A DNA stretch of 64,000 nucleotides from the NCBI GenBank assembly GCA_965267245.1, contig OZ253939.1, positions 4,774,001-4,838,000 on the forward strand, written 5' to 3'. The number at the start of each line of letters is the position of its first letter. The stretch's first letter is position 1. This document shows positions 44,617 through 53,000 of this stretch, piece by piece. The notes below the pieces were generated by a model. It worked only from the letters and a program-made list of their open reading frames with translations. It had not been told where the DNA came from and ran no database searches. The stretch comes from JANSWY01 sp965267245. Lineage in GTDB: Bacteria > Bacteroidota > Bacteroidia > Cytophagales > Cyclobacteriaceae. The translations under genes and the position numbers were made by a program.

Positions 44617-44675
44617 AATTTTTAAATGTGTTCAGTTTAATTCTTAGGTAACTTCACGACGACAACTTTTCTTGA

Positions 44676-45806
44676 ATGTCAAAGAATATCCTTTTTTTCA
44701 TACCATATAATCAGCAAGTAGTATACATTGAATCCATTGCTGAACAGTTTAGACAAAATAAGGACAACATTTACCTTGTAACTTATGATGATTGGGGTCC
44801 CACACATGAAAATTTTAGTAAGTTTCAAGCCAGCATTACCTGTCTTCCCCGTATTAAATTGAGGATTCCTTTCTTATACCATTTGATGAGGATCTTTCAA
44901 CTCGCAATGTTTTGTTATCGCAACAAAATTGATATTGTTTACTCTCACTATCAGGAAGCTAATTTGATAGCTGTGCTGGCACAGTATTTTACGAAAGCAA
45001 AATTTATTATCACCAGGCACCATTCTGATTGTGCCACAGTAGACCATAATTTCAAGGAAAGTGTAGGTGATAAGATTATTAACAGGCTTTCCCGAATATA
45101 TATTGCGCCAAGCAGGTTAGTTTTTGATCAAATTGTATCAATTGAAGGAACAAGACCACAGAAAGTGACATTAATCAATTACGGTTATAATTTTGAAAAT
45201 TTTGGAACAGTAAATCTTGAAGTTGTGAGTGTGCTTAAGCGCCAATTCTCATCTCAGTTATTATTGGTCATGGCAGCAAGGTTCATTCCAGAAAAAAGAC
45301 ATGAATTGTTAATTGATGTGGTCGCCAGATTAGTGTCAGAGGGGTTGGATATTAAGGTTTTGCTGTTGAGCAAAGGGCCTATGTTTGATGAAATAGCAGA
45401 TTTGATTCGAAGGAGAAATCTTGAGGAGAATATTTATTTGCTAGGATATAAATACAATGTGCTGGATTACTTTGCCGTTGCTGATTTGGTTGTTCATCTT
45501 TCGGTTTCTGAAGCCAGTAATAGTGCTATCAAAGAGGCTGCATTGACTGAAACACCAGTTGCTGTTTGCGAAAATGTAGGTGATTTTAGTGATTACATAA
45601 TTCACGAGAAAAATGGATTCCTCCTTGATAAAGAATCGCCAGCCCAAGAGTTAGAAGCGTTGGTAAGACGGCTTTATAATGATAAGGAACAATCAAAGTC
45701 TATTGGTAAGAAGCTGAAACAGGATGTTCTCAATCGGTTCGATATTATGAATGTAATGCCAGCATACCATAAGCTGCACGAAAATTTGTTCAATGGAAAA
45801 AATTAG
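44676..45806 (+). CDS. Family 4 glycosyltransferase
   Basis: 376 residues, GT-B fold: ILFFIPYNQQVVYIESIAEQ at the start, KFIITRHHSDCATVDHNFKE with paired histidines, RLSRIYIAPSRLVFDQIV before the linker, and LVVHLSVSEASNSAIKEAAL then TETPVAVCENVGDFSDYI as the donor region. It overlaps the following methyltransferase gene by 14 bases, so those two are translationally linked. Confidence 0.93.
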   Translation: MSKNILFFIPYNQQVVYIESIAEQFRQNKDNIYLVTYDDWGPTHENFSKFQASITCLPRIKLRIPFLYHLMRIFQLAMFCYRNKIDIVYSHYQEANLIAVLAQYFTKAKFIITRHHSDCATVDHNFKESVGDKIINRLSRIYIAPSRLVFDQIVSIEGTRPQKVTLINYGYNFENFGTVNLEVVSVLKRQFSSQLLLVMAARFIPEKRHELLIDVVARLVSEGLDIKVLLLSKGPMFDEIADLIRRRNLEENIYLLGYKYNVLDYFAVADLVVHLSVSEASNSAIKEAALTETPVAVCENVGDFSDYIIHEKNGFLLDKESPAQELEALVRRLYNDKEQSKSIGKKLKQDVLNRFDIMNVMPAYHKLHENLFNGKN

Positions 45807-46557
45807 AACACTTATTTGGTTCTTGAGAAGGCCAAATTTATATCTTCAATTGATTTATCAATTAAGGCAATCACTTTTTCCTCACCCCAAAGAGGCCACT
45901 CGTCAGAAATCTACAGATTGGTGCAATGATGTAGCCATGGGAACAAATGAGGCACTTAAAGAACTATCTGGTTTTGATAATTACCAAAAGGTTGAAGAAC
46001 TATACGCAGCGGAGTTTAAAAGTGCACGTGAGATACAGGAAAAATTACCTTTGAAAATGGGCGGAGCTGGCAATTATGATTTATTGTATCATCTATCTGC
46101 ATTCATGAAACCAAGGATAGTTGTAGAAACAGGTGTGGCTTATGGTTGGTCAACTATGGCAATATTGCTTGCAATTGAGAAAAGTGGTACCGGGAAATTA
46201 ATGAGTGTCGACATGCCTTATGCGAAGCTTGGGAATGAGTCATTCGTTGGGTGTATAATACCTAATCGTCTGAAAAAACACTGGAGTCTATTTAGATCTC
46301 CAGATCGCCAGGGCTTAAGAAAAGTTCTAAAGAGCGTCAGTGAAATTGATATTTGTCATTATGATAGTGATAAATCATATCGAGGCAGGATGTGGGCTTA
46401 TCCAAGATTATGGAAGAAATTGAGAAAAGGAGGTATTTTTTTATCTGACGATATTAATGACAACATAGCTTTCAAAGAATTCTCCCAAATTGTAGGTGTT
46501 ACCCCTGTGGTTGTCAGATGGAATGAGCAGTTTGTTGGTATCCTGGCTAAAAACTAG
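45793..46557 (+). CDS. Class I SAM-dependent methyltransferase
   Basis: 254 residues. SAM motif PRIVVETGVAYGWSTMAILL, then GKLMSVDMPYAKLG, ICHYDSDKSYRGRMWAYPRL and GGIFLSDDINDNIAFKEFSQ. It belongs to the Methyltransf_24 group found in polysaccharide and macrolide loci. The N-terminal 80 residues are basic and helical (IRTLIWFLRRPNLYLQLIYQ), possibly membrane-associated. It begins inside the previous gene and is followed by another transferase after three bases. Confidence 0.87.
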   Translation: MEKIRTLIWFLRRPNLYLQLIYQLRQSLFPHPKEATRQKSTDWCNDVAMGTNEALKELSGFDNYQKVEELYAAEFKSAREIQEKLPLKMGGAGNYDLLYHLSAFMKPRIVVETGVAYGWSTMAILLAIEKSGTGKLMSVDMPYAKLGNESFVGCIIPNRLKKHWSLFRSPDRQGLRKVLKSVSEIDICHYDSDKSYRGRMWAYPRLWKKLRKGGIFLSDDINDNIAFKEFSQIVGVTPVVVRWNEQFVGILAKN

Positions 46558-46560
46558 AGA

Positions 46561-47778
46561 ATGATTCTTTACCTTTCATATGATGGCTTAACAGACCCAT
46601 TAGGCAGTTCTCAGGTTCTACCTTATATCAAGTCTCTTGCTGGCAGAGGATATCAATTCATAATAGTGAGCTTCGAAAAAGATGGAGTCTTTGAGACAGG
46701 AAAACAGGCAATACTTGACGAAATAGCAGAGTTAGATATTACATGGATACCTTTAAATTATACTAAGAAGCCCCCCGTTTTATCGACTATTTGGGATATC
46801 TATAGATTAAATAGATGTGTTAAACAGCTATTAAAAACTCATCGTGTTAAGGCAACTCACTGCCGAAGTTACATAACAAGCATAGTAGGTCTAGGCATTA
46901 AACGTAAAAAAGGTATTCCGTTTATTTTCGATATGAGGGGATTTTATGCTGATGAAAGGGTTGACGGACATATTTGGAATTTGTGTAATCCGATTTTCAG
47001 TGCTGTATATAAATATTTTAAGTCCAAAGAGAAGGAGTTTCTTGTTGAAGCAGATCAAGTAATTAGTCTAACGTTTAAAGCAAGAAAAATTATCCAATCC
47101 TGGGAACTAACGAAGAAAGAGGTCCAGATTGAAGTAATACCTACTTGTGTTGACACACAATTGTTTGACAAAAATTCAATTGATAAGACACAACTTGAAG
47201 AGCTAAGAAGGGACTTGTCTTTTCAGGAAGGAGATTTTGTACTTTCTTATATAGGTTCTTTGGGAACATGGTATATGTTCACTGAAATGATCAGGTTTTT
47301 TGAGCTTTTTAGAGAGGAAGTTCCGCATGCCAAATTCCTGATTATTACTAAGGATAACATTAACGCAATGTACCCTGAGTTCGAAAAAAGAGGTATTCCG
47401 AAATCGGCAATTATTGTAAGATCCTCAAGCAGGGATATGGTGCCTTATTATATTGAATTGTCAAATTGGTCCATATTCTTCATAAAACCTGTGTTCTCGA
47501 AATCTGCCTCTGCCCCTACAAAAATGGGTGAACTCGCAAGTATGAATGTTCCTTTTTTATGTAATTCAGGAGTTGGGGATCTTGATGAACTTACAAAGAA
47601 GTATGATTTAGGGTTTGTAGTGGACGCATTAGATGAATCTACGTTCTATCAAGGGATAAATTACATGAAAGAAAACCCCAATAAGATTATCTCAGGTGAA
47701 ATAGTTGAGGAGCTTTATAGCCTTTCCAGCGCAGTTGATAAAATTGATGAAATTTACCAAAGGTTATTATTTGGATAA
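46561..47778 (+). CDS. Family 4 glycosyltransferase
   Basis: 405 residues. The opening MILYLSYDGLTDPLGSSQVL followed by PYIKSLAGRGY is characteristic of one GT4 branch in bacterial capsule loci; FIFDMRGFYADERVDGHIWN, VEVIPTCVD-like IEVIPTCVDTQLF, and FFIKPVFSKSASAPTKMGEL then ASMNVPFLCNSGVGDLDEL complete the fold. It ends in a 12-base overlap with the convergent methyltransferase gene. Confidence 0.93.
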   Translation: MILYLSYDGLTDPLGSSQVLPYIKSLAGRGYQFIIVSFEKDGVFETGKQAILDEIAELDITWIPLNYTKKPPVLSTIWDIYRLNRCVKQLLKTHRVKATHCRSYITSIVGLGIKRKKGIPFIFDMRGFYADERVDGHIWNLCNPIFSAVYKYFKSKEKEFLVEADQVISLTFKARKIIQSWELTKKEVQIEVIPTCVDTQLFDKNSIDKTQLEELRRDLSFQEGDFVLSYIGSLGTWYMFTEMIRFFELFREEVPHAKFLIITKDNINAMYPEFEKRGIPKSAIIVRSSSRDMVPYYIELSNWSIFFIKPVFSKSASAPTKMGELASMNVPFLCNSGVGDLDELTKKYDLGFVVDALDESTFYQGINYMKENPNKIISGEIVEELYSLSSAVDKIDEIYQRLLFG

Positions 47779-48666
47779 CCAAACAGTAAGCTGCATCCCT
47801 GTACTTGTCTTATTCATGTACCAACGGAATAATGGGTCTAAAAATCTTGGCATAAAGGTGGTGCATACCTGATATCCGTGATCAACTACCTTGTAATTAT
47901 TTAATTTAGCATGTTCTTCAAATGACTTCAAAGAAAACTCATATAGGTGAAAAGGTTCATGCATTGGGCTGATATTACCTACATAATCAAGTCCTTTTAT
48001 GCGATAGATGAAATTTATCAACTTATTTATCAGCCAATCACTTGAAGGAACTTCGATTTGTATTATTCCATCCTTTTTTAGCCATTTAAGGGCTTTTTCA
48101 ATACTTGCTCCTGGATCATATAAATGTTCTAGAACAGCCCCGAAAGTGATGAAATCAAATTGCTCATCTTCAAATTCTGCGTCTTCGATAGATGATACTC
48201 TCAATTTAGATTTTGAAATTCCCATTTTGTCAATTGCTTTTTGGTAAAATGGTTCGGAAGGTTCTATACCATATGTATCAAATCCTACTTTTTCGAGTGA
48301 GATCATGGCTTTACCAATTCCAGCACCTATATCAAGTGCCTTCATTCCTTGAGTAATTGGTCTGATCTTTTTTAGCCATTCGATTTCTCTTTTGAAATAG
48401 GATTCCGAATAATCGAAGTATTCTGGCTTCCAGTAATCTTCTGCTGGGATACCATAATGATCCGAAAGTTTTTCAGGTACAGGGCAAGGATTTGAATAAA
48501 TCAAACCACACTTTTTACATTTAACAATGGTAGTGGTGATACCTGTCTTCTTAGCAGGATTAAAGCCTTGGCTTTGATTCATTCGCTTTCCTAAAATCTT
48601 GTAATTTTGATTGTTGCATAGATTACAGGATTGAATATACTCAAATCGATATTTAGGATCGTGCAT
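47767..48666 (-). CDS. Zinc-ribbon class I SAM-dependent methyltransferase
   Basis: 299 residues from ATG 48,666; a TTG at 48,684 is the longer frame. The N-terminus has two CxxC pairs (SCNLCNNQNYK and VKCKKCGLIYSNP), a likely zinc knuckle as in Methyltransf_13-type sugar C-methyltransferases. The SAM motif is KALDIGAGIGKAMISLEKVG, followed by FDFITFGAVLEHLYDPG. It may act on a nucleotide-bound or lipid-bound sugar. It overlaps the upstream membrane-protein gene by 14 bases. Confidence 0.87.
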   Translation of the reverse strand: MHDPKYRFEYIQSCNLCNNQNYKILGKRMNQSQGFNPAKKTGITTTIVKCKKCGLIYSNPCPVPEKLSDHYGIPAEDYWKPEYFDYSESYFKREIEWLKKIRPITQGMKALDIGAGIGKAMISLEKVGFDTYGIEPSEPFYQKAIDKMGISKSKLRVSSIEDAEFEDEQFDFITFGAVLEHLYDPGASIEKALKWLKKDGIIQIEVPSSDWLINKLINFIYRIKGLDYVGNISPMHEPFHLYEFSLKSFEEHAKLNNYKVVDHGYQVCTTFMPRFLDPLFRWYMNKTSTGMQLTVWLSK

Positions 48667-49966
48667 GCTTTTTCTTAAAGTCAAGTATTATAAAAAATGC
48701 AGATAAGTAAAATGGAAATATTGGAATCTTATAACGTACAAGTGTACCAAAATTGTAACTTGTGATCCCTACGGCAAAAGCAAATATTAAACTAAACGTA
48801 ATGCTAAATAAAACTAAAGGGTTCTTTAGGATAATGTTAAGTGTTTTAGTTGGGCCAACTGAAAATAATACATAGACAGTAAAAATCAAGATAACGGTGC
48901 TTTCTAAAGCAGACAATAACATTACAATGTTATTAACTTCCCATAAATTTGGTCGAAATAGGGTTACCCAAATTGCTTGTGGTGCTAATTTAATACTTCC
49001 CCAAATTGTACCATCAAGTTTCCCTAAATAATAAGCTGAACCACCCTGATTGAGACTGTGTTGATACAGATATTCTGCATTAATTTTCATATAAGTACCA
49101 ATATTGTTGATGTCATATCTAACATCACCAGCACTAACATTAAGTAGTAAGTAATATGCAAGTCCAATACCAGTTATAAGGAAAAATGGAACGGTCACAT
49201 ACCGTAACCATTTGGTTTTAATTCTTTTATTATTCTCCATGAATATCCAGTATGCTGCTGGAGGTAGGAATGCTAGTAGCATGAATACTCTTATTTCTTT
49301 CAAAAAAAAGATGCAAATCAAGATAATGATTGTCGAAGATAAGATCCGTCTTTTACTAATTGTCAGGTTATAGAATCCATAGAAGAGCCAACCTAAACAT
49401 CCAATTGTCACTGTATCTTTCATAATGCCTGAACCCCAGAAAAATAAAGATGGCACGAAGAAAAATGCTATAGCGATTTTCCCAGAATGATTTGGATATA
49501 AAGAAACAAAGGATTGGTACATGGCCCACAATCCAGTAAAGCTAAAAAAAGCAAAAAGAAGTGCCGTAGCACTATAAGTATTGAGGGTTATAATACCGAA
49601 GATTCCACATATCTTTGATATTATGAATTCTGATGATGCCTTGAACCAATAAAGCCTGGATGTGTAATCAAATATTTCTGAATCTTGTGTACCATCAGAT
49701 AACATTATCTTTATCCATGTACCAACACTTTCACCTAATGCAGAATTTATGATTACACTTTCATCAAAGTAATTAAACGTGTCTCCACCGCTATAATAAA
49801 ATTGGTAGATAAACCCAATTGCCAACGCTCCTGTGAATTTCAAGCACAGGGCAGGAAGAAAATATTTTTGTGTATTAGGTGTACTTACCTTTTTTCTAAG
49901 TAAGAATGCAATAATTACCAACAGTAAAAGAATGAAGGGAGTTATAAATATGTCCTTAAATTCCAT
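48653..49966 (-). CDS. Polytopic membrane protein, possibly polysaccharide polymerase-like
   Basis: 437 residues with about 10-11 membrane segments. A periplasmic-type loop after the second segment carries YYSGGDTFNYFDESVIINSA, and SLFFWGSGIMKDTVTIGCLG is a motif shared by a group of uncharacterised Bacteroidota glycan-locus proteins. The topology resembles Wzy/O-antigen polymerases or GT-C transferases, but I see no decisive residue. Polymers exported by Wzm/Wzt do not normally need Wzy, so GT-C activity is an equal possibility. It heads a two-gene minus-strand unit. Confidence 0.65.
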   Translation of the reverse strand: MEFKDIFITPFILLLLVIIAFLLRKKVSTPNTQKYFLPALCLKFTGALAIGFIYQFYYSGGDTFNYFDESVIINSALGESVGTWIKIMLSDGTQDSEIFDYTSRLYWFKASSEFIISKICGIFGIITLNTYSATALLFAFFSFTGLWAMYQSFVSLYPNHSGKIAIAFFFVPSLFFWGSGIMKDTVTIGCLGWLFYGFYNLTISKRRILSSTIIILICIFFLKEIRVFMLLAFLPPAAYWIFMENNKRIKTKWLRYVTVPFFLITGIGLAYYLLLNVSAGDVRYDINNIGTYMKINAEYLYQHSLNQGGSAYYLGKLDGTIWGSIKLAPQAIWVTLFRPNLWEVNNIVMLLSALESTVILIFTVYVLFSVGPTKTLNIILKNPLVLFSITFSLIFAFAVGITSYNFGTLVRYKIPIFPFYLSAFFIILDFKKKHARS

Positions 49967-50048
49967 GTTTATCGAAAATCTGGTAGAATTCTAATAATTA
50001 CTCGTGTTATGCGTTATTTTGCTACCTTATAAATATGGTGTTTGCTCT

Positions 50049-53000
50049 GTGAAATGTTCAAAATTATCATACTTTTCATTAATATGTCTGTTCTTGTTGA
50101 TAAGTGCAGATATTTTGGCCCAATATCCATCTGTAGATTTCTCTACTAACGTGGAATATTGTACAAATGAAGTGATTTCACTTGAGAATAACACTACTGG
50201 TGCCACAAACTACGAATGGGACTTCTGTATCGGTGACCTGGCGAATACACCAAGTGGAACTCAAATCTTATCAAACTCCTCTTTTAATGTTGCATATAAC
50301 CTTGAGATAGTTGAAGATGGGGGTAATTACTATGGATTTTTGCCTTCCAGAATCGGGACCAGTTTATTTAGGTTGGACTTTGGAACATCATTGGCTAATA
50401 CACCTACCGTAAATGATCTAGGAGATCTTGGAGGGACCATATCACAGGTAATTCAGATCAAACTGGTGGAAGAATCCGATGTATGGTACGGACTGATGAT
50501 TGGCTTCAATACATCAAATTTATACCGCTTAACTTTTGGAGCTAGCCTGGAGAATACACCAACTGTCGAAGACCTTGGAGCTGTGAGTACTATTGCAAGC
50601 CCTTTCGGAATGGATCTGGGTTATGATGGAACTGATTATGTCTGTTACATTACTAATTCAAGTACCAACAACAATATTGCACAAATTGTATTCAACACTT
50701 CAATAACAGCCACGCCTTCTGGGAGTACAATAGCAATTAGTGGGAGTAGTAACCTTTTGGGAATTTCTTTGGTTGATGATGGTGGAAACTGGTACGGATT
50801 TTTGTCATCGAATAGTAATAACAAATTATTTCATCTGGATTTTGGTGGAACACTATCTAACACCCCAACTTCTTCGGAAGTAAGCGGACTTTCATTAAGC
50901 TCCCCCAGGGATGTTGAGGTTTTTAAGGAGGGAGCGAGCTATTATGTTTTTGTTCAAGAATTTGGTGGCGATTTACACCGACTTAAGTATGACACAGATT
51001 TTTCAGGAAGCCCATCTACCACAGATCTAGGTAACCTTGGTTTGAGCAGCACCAATCGTCATGGGATCACGCTGGTAAAAGACAGCAGCAATTTTACAGG
51101 CTTTATCACAAGTGCATCCAATATTGTAGATAGAATTACATTCCCTGAGACTTGTCAGTCCTCAGTCCGGTACAGCGAAGACTTTGAACCGGATGATGTG
51201 AGTTTCGATACTGATGGAAGCTATGAAATTAGTTTAACGGCAATTGCCATGAATGGGCAGCATGCAACTCATGTAGATACTGCTGTAATCACAACTGATG
51301 TAGCCCCCGATATAGATTTCAGCATAGATGACAATCGATGTGTGGATAATACAAATACGTTTACCAGTATAAATAGTAGTGGGGATATAGCTACATACAG
51401 CTGGGATTTTGATGGTGATGATGTAGAAGATAGTACCTTACCAAATCCTACCTTTGATTATGGGACCGTAGGAGAGGGTACTTATATAGTAAGCCTTACA
51501 GTAGTTAGTACAGGAGGCTGTTCCAATCAGGTGAGTCAGGAGTTGACGATTTACCCATCTCCTTTAACACCGACAGATTTTGAAGTAAGTGCCTCAGGTT
51601 CATTTTGTAGTAATACTGCATTGCAGTTTAGCTACACGGTAGAGCCAGCAATAGAGGAAATAGCGTCATACCTGTGGGATTTTGATGGAGAGGCCACAAG
51701 CACTTTACAAAACCCAACTTATTCATTCAGTACTTCAGGAACCAAGTCAGTTAGTCTACAGGTAATAGTACCAGGTTGTACAACATCAGTTTACTCAGAA
51801 GATGTAGAAGTTTTATCTGGTCCTACGTCTTTATATAGTTATACAAACAATTGTTTTGGAGAAGCGATAGAATTTACAGATGAAAGTACTGGAGGAACAG
51901 GGAATAGCTGGGATTTTGGTGATGGAAGCCCAGTAGAGGATGATATTTCAAATCCAACTCATACGTTTAGTTTAGCGGGAAATTATACAGTGACCCTAAC
52001 AACAATAAATGCCTCAGGTTGTGAGACAATCTATAGTCAGGATATAGAGGTGACAGATCAGCCCCTTGCATCCTTTGTAGTACCATCTGTTACTGAGAAT
52101 TTGCCGGGGTTATTTAATGGGGTAGATGAGACAATAGCAGACGATTCAGTATTAACATGGTCATGGGATTTTAATGGTGAAGGAAATTCGTCCAGTCAGG
52201 ATACAACCTTTACATTTAACAGTTCGGGAGATAAAGCGGTTAGTCTTATGGTAACTACTGCGCAGGGCTGTGGGGAAACGATAATAGAGACAGTGCCTGT
52301 TTCTGTCTCAATATATCCATCTGTAGATTATACACTTTCAGCAGAGAATTGTATTGGAGAAGAAGTTACCATAACAAATACCACAGTCAATGCAGAAAGT
52401 TATGCATGGGATTTTTGTCTTGGAGACCTTGGTAATTTACCTACTGGAGAACAACTTATTAGTGATGGGACATTCGAGACAGTTTATAACCTGGAAATAG
52501 TTCAGACTGATGACGGCATTTATCATGGTTTTCTAGCATCCAGAATAGGCACCAAACTAATTAGGCTAGATTTCGGAGATAGCTTAACAGGCACACCAGA
52601 GGTAACAGATTTGGGAGATGTATCAGGGGTATCAAGTCAGTTGATAGATATAAAGATTATAAAAGAGTCTGGAGAGTGGTATGGTCTTGTAATCGGATAT
52701 AACGATTCAAAGCTTCACAGACTTAGCTTTGGGAATGATCTGACCAGTACTCCAACAGTGGAGGATTTGGGTGATTTGGGATTATCAGGTCCTTTTGGGA
52801 TTGATGTTGGCTTTGATGGGTCAAATTATGTGTGTTACATATCTAATACAGGGTCATCTACATTGACCAGAGTGGTTTTTACTGATTCAATAACAGCATC
52901 CCCAATAACAAATTCAATTTCAGTATCAGGAGGGAGTAATTTACTGGACATTTCACTTGTGGATCAATCAGGAGACTGGCATGGGTTTTTAGTATCAAAT

